Shown here: positions 44,001 through 53,625 of the stretch, piece by piece
Layout: every line of letters starts with the position of its first letter
How positions within the stretch are numbered: the first letter of the stretch is position 1
Assembly: GCF_963678635.1 (NCBI RefSeq)
Contig: NC_087065.1
Coordinates: 11,555,579-11,619,578, forward strand
Source of the DNA: Symsagittifera roscoffensis
Taxonomy: Eukaryota; Xenacoelomorpha; Acoela; Convolutidae
DNA: 64,000 nt
Reading direction: 5' to 3'
Made by a program: the position numbers and the translations under genes
The notes under the pieces: generated by a model
What the model was told of the DNA's origin: nothing
Database searches by the model: none
Seen by the model: only the letters and a program-made list of their open reading frames with translations

Positions 44001-47000
44001 CAATCGGTTTGCCTGATTTGTCCAGCCATCTCGTGAGTGGAAGACTGTCGTACGTTTCTTTGTCCATGAAGGAGAAGCCATCTTTGATCTCAGGTCTGTC
44101 CGCCTCTCTTTGTTCTTGCCTCTCGTAGAACTCCGTCTTCTTACTCAAGCTGTCAGCATTTTGATGTTTATCCCGTGTTCTGTGCTCAATTATCATGTTG
44201 TATCCATCCAAGCGAACTATCCACCTCCCAATATAGCTCTGGTCCATTGAGTACGTTTTCAGCCAGCTTAGTGCTCGGTTGTCGACTCGCAGCTTGAAGG
44301 GCTCACTGCCTAGGTATGCTCTGTATTTTTCGACAAAGGTGACCACCGCGAACATCTCTGCTTTCGGTGCTCCGTACTTCATTTCTGTGTCACTTAGGAC
44401 CTTGCTCCCGTATGCTATTGGTCTCAAGACTGTCTTCCCATTCCATTCTTGTTCTTGATGGAGAATCCCAGAAATAGCGACTACTGACGCGTCCGTGTCT
44501 AGCACGTACATCCCCTTCTCTGTCGGCATACCCAGTACTGGTGCCTCACACAGCTCTTTCTTTATTCTCTGGAATGACTCTTCTGCCGCGTTGTTCCACG
44601 TGAACTTCTTGCCCTTATGTCTCATTAGTTGTTGCATCGGGTATACCTTGTCCGCATAGCCCTTGATGAATTCTCTATAATAGTTGGCGAAACCCAGGAA
44701 GCTCATCAGCTGGTGCTCCGTCTTCGGTGATTTCCAGGTTAGGACTGCTTCCACGGCGTCCGGATCAGGTCTGATACCGTGCTTATCTACCATCCTGCCC
44801 AAGTATTTAATCGAGTCCTTGAGTATCTCGCACTTTGATGGTTTACACTTCAGCCCCGATCTTTTCATGCACGCGAACACCTCGTCAAGCCTCTCGATGT
44901 GGTCTTCTAGTGTCGGCGTTGCTATTACCACGTCGTCCACGTAGCACATTACCAGGTTGCCGTACTTCTTCGTCACGCCTATCAACGCGTGTGCCACCAG
45001 CCGCTGAAACGTGGCTGTTGCATTGCAGAGTCCAAACAGCATCCGTTTCCATTGAAACAGACCCAACTCGCAGGCGAACCCTGTCTTGTCCCTGTCTTGC
45101 TTCCTTAATGGTACCTGCCAAAAGGCCGAGCCTAAATCAAGAGTCGTAAAAAATTTCGCATCACCTAACTTCGAGAGGCTCTCATCAATTCTAGGTATGG
45201 GATAGGCATCCTTCACCGTGACGGAGTTCAGGTATCGAAAGTCACAACAAAACCTTAACTGGTCGCCTTTCTTTTTGGCCATCACTACTCCACACGCCCA
45301 CGGTGACTTGGATGGTTCTATCATGTCATACTCTAGTAACGTTTCGATTTCTTTTCTACACGCGTCCGATTTGTGTGGGGTCATGCGCCTCGCCCCCTCC
45401 CTGTGTGGCACCGCGTTTTCCTCAAGTTCTATTTCATGTTCAACAAAATTACAACACCCGATATCCGCCTTATGCCTTGAAAAAACCTCCTCGTTCCGCT
45501 CTAGTACGTCCTTGATAGCTTCGAGCTGTTCATCTTTCAGTTTGCCCCTTAAATGTTCAATCTCCGGCAGAACCGGTTTATCAGTTTGCATTTCATCTAG
45601 CGTGGGTCGCTCTGGAAAGTTCGAACAGCTCGAAAGCCCATCGTCCGTTTCTGACTTAAGTGATTTGATAAGACCTGAAGAATCTTTTATTCTCTGCAAT
45701 CGTCTCAAGATACAAATTTTGTCCCTGTGGTTGGGACAATCAACAACTTCATTTTGTTTTGAGTTTTCAATTGTTTCATATCGAGTTTTAACCGGTAAAG
45801 CATATCCCAGCTTCCTGCCTCTCTGTATCGTGATCGGTATATCAAGGGTATTCAACAAGACACTGACGCAGAGGCCGCTCTTCGTTATCGAAAATGATCT
45901 TCCTAAAACAGCAGCGCTTTGACTATTAGGATTTGGAACTATACACACTTGCTTGTTGTCACTTAGTTCATTATAATTTTTCATCCTCAAGCTTACGATT
46001 GCCGCTTCATTAGCTTTTAACCTCACTCTCCTACTCAAGAATACCGGTGCTTTGTTCTCATTTGCCATTATTAAATTTACCGGTTTGATTGCGTACCTCC
46101 TATCCGGGTTCCGTATCCTGAACATTGCATTATTTAGATCTATCGTTACGTCGAAATTCCTGATGAAGTCTCTGCCCAAAATGAATTGGTCAGATTCATC
46201 TAGGTTTTCTACCACGATGAAGCTCATCCACAGGTTACGTTCCCCCAAATTGAGGGCTATTATCGGCGTCCTGCCCAGCACCCGAAGGGCCCCTTTGTTT
46301 GCAGCTGACAGCCGTATTCTCGAGTCTATCAAGTCATCTTTGTCGAAGCCCATCTTTTCCCATGTTTCGATTGGTATGACGCTCAAGACTGCTCCCGTGT
46401 CAAGTAATCCACGTAACTGAGTCTTTTTGCCATTTATGTCTAGCACGTGCCCTGTCACGTCTGCTTCCGTTCCGATGTGCATTGCATCTTCTTCAAGCAT
46501 AGCACAGTGTCCAATCGATCTTACTTTCAATTCCTCTTTCCCTACATAGATTTGTCCAATTAGGTCTTCGTCGCATGTTATCATCGTTTTGGTATAGATG
46601 TTAATTCCATCTATATTTAGCATGACCTCGTGTGGACCATAAGCTTCAGTGTACCTATTATCAACTCGTACCGACTTGCTGCCCCCTCTCGTGAGTAGTG
46701 CCCTGAGCGCTCTAGAAGTCGTTTGTGGACTTATTCCACTCAAGTAGTCTGCATACACGTCAATGTGCATTATCTTCTGGTCGCTCGGCTCGCTCAAGTT
46801 TCTGGTTACCTCGTGGCCGCCCACTGTGATTATCGACATTATTCTTGCTCCGATTTTCGATATTCCAAAAGGTTTACCTGTCACCATTTTCACGGTGTTA
46901 CAATTCCCAGTCTTCGTTGAGCCCGTTCTAGCCTCTGGTATTGAGTTCGATCCGGTTAATGCTTCGTTAAAATTTTGTCTTTCGATCTCCAACTTTAGTC

Positions 47001-49368
47001 GTTGCTCTATTTCTTTCGCCGCCAGATCTTGTTTCACTTTGGCAATTGCTTCCGTCGCCGCTTTCTCATAATTTATCTCTAGAGAGCTTCCGGCCGCGGA
47101 CTCTAACCCACCGCTAACATGTGTAACAGCTTTCACTGTCTTCGTCGGCAATTCGGTGTTTGGTGCTCCCAAGTTCCTAGATTCAAACTCGTTTTGCCTG
47201 TTCCGCTGATTCTGCACCGCCGCTAATGCCAACTTATGTTTGGGGTGATTCTGGTCCTTGACCGCTTCCCAGAACAAGGGACAATCCATTCTGAAGTGCC
47301 CCTCCTGGTTACAGAAGAAGCATCTGGCGCCTATCTTGATGATTAAGCCATTGTAGTACTCGTGTTCCTCCATCTGACTCATATCCTCCTCATCCGGTGC
47401 GTAACCTAGGCTCTTCATGCCTTGTTTGTAAGTTGTGCAGTCAGCCACATGATGATCCGCTGACCCGCAGTTCGCGCATGATCTGCGCTTGTCCATATCA
47501 TCTCTAGGTTTGTACCATGATGACCTCTGGGGTTGGCTTCCCCCTTGCGTGTTCCTGTTTTCTGAATATGAGTACTTCTTTGGTTTCATCAGCATGTATT
47601 CTCTTGATTTCTGTCTCATTTCTTCTGGGGTGGGTGCGCTGTCCTTCGACAATGTGTAGTATGTTGCTAACATTGTCCTTAAGTCATCACTTTTCACCCC
47701 ATCAATGAACTTCGAGGCAATGCTAAAGTTCCGTCTGTTTGTCGACTCCTCTGGGTCACTCCTCCTTCTCAAGCTCTCGAGGTCATCTAGGAACCGATCT
47801 ATTGACTCGTCGTCCCTCTGCCTTCTCTTTTCAAATCGCATCATCGCTTGGTGACCCTTCATGCCTGACCCGAATCGATTCAGCAATATCTCGAAGATCT
47901 TGTCCGCGGTGTCGCGTTCTTCCTCCTTCTTTGCGACCACGCATTTTAATGCCGTTCCTTCCAAGTTGCTCAGTATGGCTGTACATGCTTGCCTTTCGTC
48001 ACTCAAGTTATCTTGCTCTAGATGTAATCTCATCACTTCCACCCAAGTGTCAATGCATCCATCGGAGTCGTCTTTGAATTCCTTTGGCTTCTTGAATGTC
48101 TTTCTTGTTTTTCCCTCTCTCCTGTCGCTCGAGTCAGTGTTCCTCGTGGCGAAGGCCTCTAGAGTCCTGTTCATCATCTCCCAAGTGCTGGCCCATGTCA
48201 TAGCATCCGGTCTTGTGTTGCTGTTAGCTGTCGAATCTCCCGGAGCAGTCGTTGTATTCGACGTTCCATTCTTCATTATTATTTTGGCAGCTGTTGGTGC
48301 TATGCTTATCGCATCCCTGGTTAAGGGCAACGGTGTCGATTGCCGTTTGTTCCTTTGTGGTTCTACAAAGTCAACTCTGGTGCTTTGCGTACGATCCGCT
48401 GCCGGTCTTTCTTGTGGGGTGGAACCTCTCAAGATTGCATCCAACTTCGCCTGTATTGCACACGAACTCTCGGCTTGACTCTTGCTCATTGTGTCCATTC
48501 TCCTTTCCAGGCTCCCTAATTGGCTGTTGACATCATCATATCGATTCTTCAACTGTTGCATGTCTGTTTTGATGTTCTTTTCTCGTTCTTCATTGGTGGC
48601 TTCTACCTTATCTGACATTTCCTTGAGTCTCTCCTCTGTTGCCTTAGCTAGGTTAAAATAACTGTCTAGATACTCGTGCTTGTTGTATCTTATCTCCTTT
48701 TTTATCACCTCTCTGTCTTCTTCACTGTGCTTAAGTCTTTTGTCAATCTGATTTAATTTCGCCAACAAGTCACCCAGCTCAATGGTAGTCTCTTCATGGT
48801 CAGCTGTCGGTCTCTCTTCGGCCGTAGCCTCTGCTTTAGCTTGTTCCTCTCTTGGATTGGCTTCTGAGGTCTTCGTGCTCACTGTCCCAAATGTTCGTGC
48901 TCTTTCTGCTTTTGGTTCTTCAGTCACGTTTTCTTTTGTTTTTATTCCGAACATTATTCCCAATTTTTCCGTAAAAGATGTCCTCTTTACTTGAGAGTCT
49001 TCTTTCACCGTTTCTTCGGTGTTGCTTATTGCATCTTCCGCGTCATCTATCGGTGAGAACTCTATGGGTTTCTGATTCGGTTCCTCTGCATTGGGCATTG
49101 TAGTTGACTCTGTCGCCATCTTCCCTGTTTCATCCACACTTTGATCGGGTGTCTCTAGATCAATCTCGATGGTGGGTTCTACTCTCTCCCCTTCCGTGCC
49201 CTCTTTCGCCCTGTTCTCCGCTGTACTCCTTGTGCTGACCATGTTAACTGAAAAGTTCTTCTTTGTTATCTTTGGGCCCGTTGTTGTCGTCCCGCGCAGC
49301 GATGAATTATATTTCGTGTTTGATCCACTTGACCTTTTTTCGAGCACCGGTACCCTACTCCGCCTCAT
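40561..49368 (-). CDS. ORF1: 2935-aa gag-pol polyprotein with C-terminal macro-like domain
   Basis: Single open frame with no frameshift between gag and pol. Order by residue: disordered acidic N-terminus (1-220), coiled coil (~220-310), capsid-like gag (~400-610), two zinc knuckles (CANCGSADHHVADC ~628; CFFCNQEGHFRMDC ~682), aspartic protease (LLDTGA ~985; LGRDFIRNFD), RT (~1290-1500, YVDD ~1474), RNase H (DTDAS ~1623), a long charged linker, integrase (HDQMGH/CLAC zinc region ~2165-2215; D, D and E at ~2248, ~2291, ~2326), GPF tract (WRGPF ~2467), acidic linker, macro-like domain (~2790-2935). All catalytic residues looked for are present. The start is the first ATG of the frame, with another at residue 43. 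Confidence 0.95.
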   Translation of the reverse strand: MRRSRVPVLEKRSSGSNTKYNSSLRGTTTTGPKITKKNFSVNMVSTRSTAENRAKEGTEGERVEPTIEIDLETPDQSVDETGKMATESTTMPNAEEPNQKPIEFSPIDDAEDAISNTEETVKEDSQVKRTSFTEKLGIMFGIKTKENVTEEPKAERARTFGTVSTKTSEANPREEQAKAEATAEERPTADHEETTIELGDLLAKLNQIDKRLKHSEEDREVIKKEIRYNKHEYLDSYFNLAKATEERLKEMSDKVEATNEEREKNIKTDMQQLKNRYDDVNSQLGSLERRMDTMSKSQAESSCAIQAKLDAILRGSTPQERPAADRTQSTRVDFVEPQRNKRQSTPLPLTRDAISIAPTAAKIIMKNGTSNTTTAPGDSTANSNTRPDAMTWASTWEMMNRTLEAFATRNTDSSDRREGKTRKTFKKPKEFKDDSDGCIDTWVEVMRLHLEQDNLSDERQACTAILSNLEGTALKCVVAKKEEERDTADKIFEILLNRFGSGMKGHQAMMRFEKRRQRDDESIDRFLDDLESLRRRSDPEESTNRRNFSIASKFIDGVKSDDLRTMLATYYTLSKDSAPTPEEMRQKSREYMLMKPKKYSYSENRNTQGGSQPQRSSWYKPRDDMDKRRSCANCGSADHHVADCTTYKQGMKSLGYAPDEEDMSQMEEHEYYNGLIIKIGARCFFCNQEGHFRMDCPLFWEAVKDQNHPKHKLALAAVQNQRNRQNEFESRNLGAPNTELPTKTVKAVTHVSGGLESAAGSSLEINYEKAATEAIAKVKQDLAAKEIEQRLKLEIERQNFNEALTGSNSIPEARTGSTKTGNCNTVKMVTGKPFGISKIGARIMSIITVGGHEVTRNLSEPSDQKIMHIDVYADYLSGISPQTTSRALRALLTRGGSKSVRVDNRYTEAYGPHEVMLNIDGINIYTKTMITCDEDLIGQIYVGKEELKVRSIGHCAMLEEDAMHIGTEADVTGHVLDINGKKTQLRGLLDTGAVLSVIPIETWEKMGFDKDDLIDSRIRLSAANKGALRVLGRTPIIALNLGERNLWMSFIVVENLDESDQFILGRDFIRNFDVTIDLNNAMFRIRNPDRRYAIKPVNLIMANENKAPVFLSRRVRLKANEAAIVSLRMKNYNELSDNKQVCIVPNPNSQSAAVLGRSFSITKSGLCVSVLLNTLDIPITIQRGRKLGYALPVKTRYETIENSKQNEVVDCPNHRDKICILRRLQRIKDSSGLIKSLKSETDDGLSSCSNFPERPTLDEMQTDKPVLPEIEHLRGKLKDEQLEAIKDVLERNEEVFSRHKADIGCCNFVEHEIELEENAVPHREGARRMTPHKSDACRKEIETLLEYDMIEPSKSPWACGVVMAKKKGDQLRFCCDFRYLNSVTVKDAYPIPRIDESLSKLGDAKFFTTLDLGSAFWQVPLRKQDRDKTGFACELGLFQWKRMLFGLCNATATFQRLVAHALIGVTKKYGNLVMCYVDDVVIATPTLEDHIERLDEVFACMKRSGLKCKPSKCEILKDSIKYLGRMVDKHGIRPDPDAVEAVLTWKSPKTEHQLMSFLGFANYYREFIKGYADKVYPMQQLMRHKGKKFTWNNAAEESFQRIKKELCEAPVLGMPTEKGMYVLDTDASVVAISGILHQEQEWNGKTVLRPIAYGSKVLSDTEMKYGAPKAEMFAVVTFVEKYRAYLGSEPFKLRVDNRALSWLKTYSMDQSYIGRWIVRLDGYNMIIEHRTRDKHQNADSLSKKTEFYERQEQREADRPEIKDGFSFMDKETYDSLPLTRWLDKSGKPIEDHPELPKETLEKTILKKSSGIPIGIMLKSKIVRETLKAKGYDLTQVEEGTVRIDEDLMGLLEKLSDDKPVIQGKGQEAPELTILRREKTVNNTDISKESTTDSKEVVRSLVEKIPEKILEQTKVRDKKVTFREEIEHLGLDQESGEWYRFMEEDGTGEGKLSGERKEWDEDSDESSEDQDSLCMILAEEKMRQHDRELQTDPSSGTYNLEIQEVRGGEELEKIAVSRKPLRELSCNSNVRTNLVPEDDMKIVKRMICVKLSDDIHNPGEMNGQIMALKEHVKARYRLSDLIRAQKNDKMTSNLSKWIHSGVKEKGELEEDSYKILSQFYKEKRDLLYHTAEGVVACKRRDEEKILHKHNLIILPQLYQTEVLFRSHDQMGHQGIDKVQQRILHRFDWPGMRKACERWVNACLACLQVKDPRKMKFPLKSVESSEFNEVVQIDHQKICMTESGYNQILVIIDHFTKLAEAVPCQTASAEETCDHLITHWISRYGCPMTFQSDNGKAFVGDLTKELMKRSHIAQAHSTTYHPQTNGLVERQNRTLVNMLRVYCSRYMTDWDKYLPQVVGAYNSTQHSTTGISPFMMLTGRERAMPITFFYPEYEGKRTSPQAYVKEAIKRQQELNELCRRNTAQAQMRQRKKYDEKILRAKPYEVGQYVWVFQNVIPPKGTKKLLKKWRGPFMITEVHQQGRFYRLSTGRAAHYENLKPHVPSPEDWCLPKDMEGLEYLVVEPACEVNEKGTREKNDGNENLSLDDNEKIEVESDAGSFVEEDWNDPEQNEVPKWMEPDRPTPPETRTGNRKRTGMRYNRYGDDFLIDKIQPDKLGDELLSAGELEAGEEWQVIDDGGHYPQDDYSTPELETDLEQSEIERRENTNLRILEWMRDVKDESREGQSIQQIDVSAANYMKTEDPLFGWTATDRPLDIPKDNSNPTTSTGTSINIFVRGVGVGLTHTENLMIKKLKEVRETSGLELEEEEPEPTIGRNFKTKFEIPNEYSENIMITDSDFILSNRTSAICITADMSFKSRLEADFKREYQNVEFLFRQRPGLGGMAALPPSVAQVPGKYLCFLVTRVNDRNIIDPEHVILALTRLRDFMIERGIVEVSMPVYDPNRGKLSSRELYAILHVVFAETEIMVHLHKKYYLSIA

Positions 49369-49663
49369 TATTTCTATTTACAACTGCTTTTATTTACAAT
49401 TTTGTTATATACACGATTCTATCCTAATAGTAAGTAGTAAAAAAAATAAAAAAAAAACGTGTTAAAAACCTTATCCAATTCTCTTTCTAAAACCTCCGAA
49501 AAACTTTCCTTAATTTGGTCTTAACCGTACCTATTTCGATTTGTCTTATTCTGTCTTAAGACACACTTGTTGTGATTCTGCTTCAATTTTTATACCGTCC
49601 CAAGACTATTCGTCACTATCACAGTACTCTCCGCTAGTGTCCTAAGACCCTTGTACCAAGACT

Positions 49664-50335
49664 ACTGTCCCAAGACTAGTGTCCCAAGACTACTGTCCCA
49701 AGACTAGTGTCCCAAGGCTAGTGTCCCAAGACTACTGTCCCAAGACCACTGTCCCAAGACTAGTGTCCCAAGGGTAGTGTCCCAAGACCAGTGTCCCAAG
49801 GCTAGTGTCCCAAGACTAGTGTCCCAAGGCTAGTGTCCCAAGACTACTGTCCCAAGACTAGTGTCCCAAAGGTAGTGTCCCAAGACCAGTGTCCCAAGGC
49901 TGGTGTCCCAAGACTACTGTCCCAAGGCTAGTGTCCCAAGACTACTGTCCCAAGACCAGTGTCCCAAGGCTAGTGTCCCAAGACTAGTGTCCCAAGACCA
50001 CTGTCCCAAGACCACTGTCCCAAGACCACTGTCCCAAGACCCTGTCCCAAGACCACTGTCCCAAGACCCTGTCCCAAGACCCCTGTCCCAAGACCCTGTC
50101 CCAAGACCACTGTCCCAAGACCCTGTCCCAAGACCCTGTCCCAAGACCCTTGTCCCAAGACCACTGTCCCAAGACCCTGTCCCAAGACCACTGTCCCAAG
50201 ACCCTGTCCCAAGACCACTGTCCCAAGACCACTGTCCCAAGACCCTGTCCCAAGACCACTGTCCCAAGACCCTGTCCCAAGACCACTGTCCCAAGACTGC
50301 TCTGTCCCAAGACTTCTTCGGTACTGTCCCAAGAC
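49664..50335 (-). repeat. 13/14-bp minisatellite in the leader
   Basis: On the + strand, units GTCCCAAGACTACT or GTCCCAAGACTAGT (14 bp) dominate to about 50035. Beyond that, 14-bp GTCCCAAGACCACT units mix with 13-bp GTCCCAAGACCCT units. About 50 copies. Unit lengths are not multiples of three, so no coding role is implied. Scattered related units start near 49590. Confidence 0.95.
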
Positions 50336-51163
50336 TCGTCACGGAGTGTCTTCCTCGTTGTAGGGACTTCTTGTATCAGCGTACCTTGTACCACCACTCA
50401 AGCTCTAGTAAAATTTTCCCAAAAACCCTCTCTTAAAAGCCAAATGCTGACCCCCTCTCCTTTTTGGTTGTTTCTATTTCAATGTAGGTGCGCAGGTATC
50501 TTGTGATCACCTGTTCGTATAAAACCAAACACAAATCCCTACTAAAATGCAACAAAAATCTAAGTAAGAAAAATAATAAAAACAGAAAAATGAGCCCACC
50601 TGAAATTCAAAGGTGACCAATGTCTACCTTTCGTCTAAAAAAAAAATGTCTGGTACCTAATTGCCACGCGTTTTCCTCCCCCCACTAGTGATCTTATGGG
50701 GTATCACAAAAGCTGTCTATATCCGGTCCCCCCTACCAAACCAACCAGCGTACCAGTCTTAACTCGAGTTGAATTTTGGATCTCCACCTAATATTACCAA
50801 CGCGTGTTAATTTCTAATGTAACTAAGTCAACGATGTCGACTAATTAGTTACTCTAATTTCCCCCTTTTTACAATTTACAACCGCCAACCTCTAACTTAA
50901 CCAGTCCCCCTTCTAACCTCCCCCCTTTCTAGCCCCCCTTCTTAAGCCTAAAAATTACTTTAAGCGCCGGGTGCTAAACCTCTCAAGAGAAAACCGTAGA
51001 CCTGTTTCCAGGCCTGCTCAAGTAAAAACGTTCCTCAAAACTGGGGGATTTCGCTTATCCAATTTTACACTTATCTCCTATAATGTAATGTGGATTCTAA
51101 CGATACCCGTTCTGCCCAACTTGAGAACTCGAGAACTGCCAAATCCCTCTTGGCTGCTTTCCC

Positions 51164-51355
51164 ACCCGACTGGTCACCTGTTCCAGTCCAGTCTCCTATT
51201 GGTTCAGCCAAGTGTCCCTGAACCACTTTCCCACTCGGCTGGTCACCTCTTCCAGTCAAGTCTCCTATTGGTTCAGCTCAAGTGTCCCTGAACCACTTTC
51301 CCACTCGGCTGGTCACCTCTTCCAGTCAAGTCTCCTATTGGTCCAGCTAAGTTCC
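51164..51355 (-). repeat. 69/70-bp tandem repeat in the leader
   Basis: TTCCAGTCAAGTCTCCTATT starts copies at 51181 (one change), 51250 and 51320, giving two full and two partial units. Between copies, CAGCCAAGTGTCC becomes CAGCTCAAGTGTCC. Confidence 0.9.
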
Positions 51356-51812
51356 AAGCTATCTGAAAACCCTTGACAACGCCCCACTTCGGGCACTTTA
51401 TTCAGTTTACTGGTTTAAATTGCTAGGTTGATCGAAACGATCGAACTTGTAAAACAGTATGGGTATACTATTTAATTAATATAAAGGTTTGATCCAACTA
51501 ATCTGGTGTCAAAGTCACTGTCTTTTTTCGTTTTATGGTTTTTGTTCCTTTTTCTATTCTTTTTTGGTTTTTGTTTTGCTTTTTGTCTTTTTGCTCGTGT
51601 TTTTGTCTCCCTAGTTGCCCCCTTTACTCGGTTAGCTAAGCCTCGTTCGGAGAGCGTACCAGGAAATTTTCTCGAGTTTTCTTAAAAAGCTATCACGGTA
51701 CAACCGGAAGGTTTGCACGTTCCTGTCGAACCGTACCGCCGGTACTCTAGAATGGGCATTCAGCCCGAAGCTGTCTCAAGTGGGTTCGACTCCGTAGTCT
51801 TGATGTCGTAAA

Positions 51813-51827
51813 CACCCAGGAGCGCCA
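51813..51827 (-). other. Primer-binding site of the young element
   Basis: Element-sense TGGCGCTCCTGGGTG begins 11 nt inside the 5' LTR. The complementary primer 3' end would read CACCCAGGAGCGCCA. Conserved with the decayed element except one base (T for C at position 4). The tRNA was not identified. Confidence 0.7.
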
Positions 51828-51838
51828 TAAAAACACTA

Positions 51839-52722
51839 TGTAACATTCGTCTACTACAGTCACACATGAGGCTTAAGAAAAATAGGCCCTATAACTATTG
51901 GCTCAGGAGTCAGGGACACTATCTCTTGTGTTTTTCCACCTCAAATCAGTCGGAGCCAATTCGGTTCGCTTGTGACATGAGACTACGACCCGCTACTGCT
52001 TAAGGCTACTACCAAAATATCCCCCCACTCTAGAATTAAGAACGTCCCCATACTTAGGTCTCAAAATACCCAAAATACATGAACGCCGTTAAAAACCGGG
52101 TTGGAACAATCCGTTAAGTTGCTTTTTTATTAGACAGTGGAACTTTGATCCATTTCAGATGGATCAACCTAAAACTCGCCTTACCTCAACATAACAATCA
52201 TAAAACACACTCTAGAAATTAAATTAAGTACTCACATTGTAGCACGCTCAAGAACCAGGAAGTAAATAAGTCGGTAAGCAACTCAAGAATTAATAAAGTA
52301 ACTAAAATGAGTTTAATGTCAGTCAGTTTTAACAACAAGAACAAGTTTTTACTCTAGACTGCAGTTTTATGTGGACCATTGGGACACTCAAGCTGTCCAC
52401 CTTTCCGTCGAAGGTTCACTCTGGTCCAGTTCGAATAATTGTTCTCTCGGGAATACTCTGTCTTCTATTTCAGATAGGACAGCTCTACTCTTGTTCACTA
52501 TGATGGAAATTGCGAATTGCAATTTCACACTCGTTTTTATCTGACAACTTTCCCGCAATTGTCCTGAAATTGTTCTGATTTCTTTTTCTGATTTTCAGTT
52601 ATCGCGAGAAAATCGTGCATGACATGTTCCATTCGAAATTTTGAAAAATTAAATTTCACTCCAAAATCAAGTGTTTTCTGCTCTTCTCAAGGTCAAACTT
52701 CCAAATATGACCGACTGGCACA
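51839..52722 (-). repeat. 5' LTR of the young element
   Basis: 884 bp, same as the 3' LTR except at 52117. Element transcription should start in this copy and read leftwards; I did not identify a certain core promoter. Confidence 0.95.
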
Positions 52723-53616
52723 AGCTGTTAAGCTCTTATCGCGAAACGCTGCGAAAATCTTGTGACTGTGTAACTATATGACGGAAGTGTTTGAAATTTT
52801 GGCAAAAAATTTGAGATTTTGAACACTTTTTGGATCTCAAGACACTTATTTAATTTTCCTCTTATTTGTTTATTTACTGGAAAAATTTTTTGTTTCCTGA
52901 TAATCAAATTAATTTTTCATTGGATAGCTGAAAAATTATTTGCTCCCAGATAAGCCAAAAAAATTATTGCGTTATCTAAATAGTTGCCTTTTTATTGCTT
53001 TCCAATTCCACGAAATCAAAGCTATTACGCATAGAAAATGTTTTGAGTCTATTAGATTTTTTGTTAGCTAAGTACCAAAAAAATAAGATAGCTTAATCGT
53101 GCGATAAAAAGTGGTCCAAATTTTGTGACGAATTTGCCTATGTAGTCAAATTTTGTTTTGTTACTAATTACTTTGGTACAAGTATGATAGCTAGATAAAA
53201 TTTAAGTGGGTCCCTGAAGAAACACTTAGTGGCCCTAAAATCATCGAAATCATGGTTCGCATTTGTTTACCTGTTTTTCTGGAAGTTTTTCAAAAGTTGC
53301 GGGACCCATTTTTCATACTTGCTTTTTCCTAGGACCCCACTATCATACTTGTACCATTACCTTAACCAGAAATTTCTCTTTTTTTTTCGGCTATCCGGGA
53401 ATGCGGCTCTGTGGGTACTCAACGGTTTTTCTAGCAAATCAATCATAATGATGTTGAGTGTAAGATGAGGTTAATATTGCGCTTTGAAAGAGAAATCACG
53501 ATAATGGGTTGATCGGCCTTGGATTAAAAAGGTGTGACTTATCCATGTTTGCTTCAAGCTCACAAATAATTAAGTGGTATCAAATTGTTCAAACATTTAT
53601 CAGCTAATTCATTTCA
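52723..53616. other. Upstream region of PHGDH
   Basis: About 890 bp, AT-rich, no gene seen. It ends in a good 3' splice-site pattern: a CTAAT branch-like tract at 53604 and TTCATTTCAG ending at 53617, 8 nt before the PHGDH ATG, so at least one upstream exon or a trans-spliced leader is likely. Confidence 0.55.
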
Positions 53617-53625
53617 GTGATAGTC

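Larger units (their letters stand above)
49369..51827 (-). other. 5' leader of the young element
   Basis: About 2.46 kb between the primer site and ORF1 with no gene. It holds a long 13/14-bp minisatellite (49664-50335) and a 69/70-bp tandem repeat (51164-51355). Several open frames on both strands across the minisatellite are artefacts of the repeat. Confidence 0.8.
29825..52722 (-). mobile_element. Young giant Ty3/Gypsy-like LTR element with two ORFs (~22.9 kb)
   Basis: Two 884-bp direct repeats (29825-30708 and 51839-52722) bound a - strand element with primer site, 2.46-kb leader, ORF1 (gag-pol-macro) and ORF2 (SGNH protein). By eye the LTRs differ only at 30103 (C) versus 52117 (A). Both ORFs are open over their whole length, so the copy is recent and may be active. 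Flanks: AGC immediately outside both TG...CA ends, or AAGC if the terminal A is counted as target. Typical Ty3/Gypsy elements are about 5-10 kb, so this one is more than twice as long. Confidence 0.95.

Noticed and set aside
49664-50335. CRISPR-like array
   Set aside because: Units are contiguous with no unique spacers, in an animal retroelement leader.
49903-50506. Long open frames on both strands across the 13/14-bp array
   Set aside because: Every frame of the repeat lacks stops; the peptides are pure repeat and mix frames. No start, homology or conservation supports coding.
53617-53625. GTG as the PHGDH start
   Set aside because: It overlaps the splice acceptor G, and the in-frame ATG at 53626 matches the family start.
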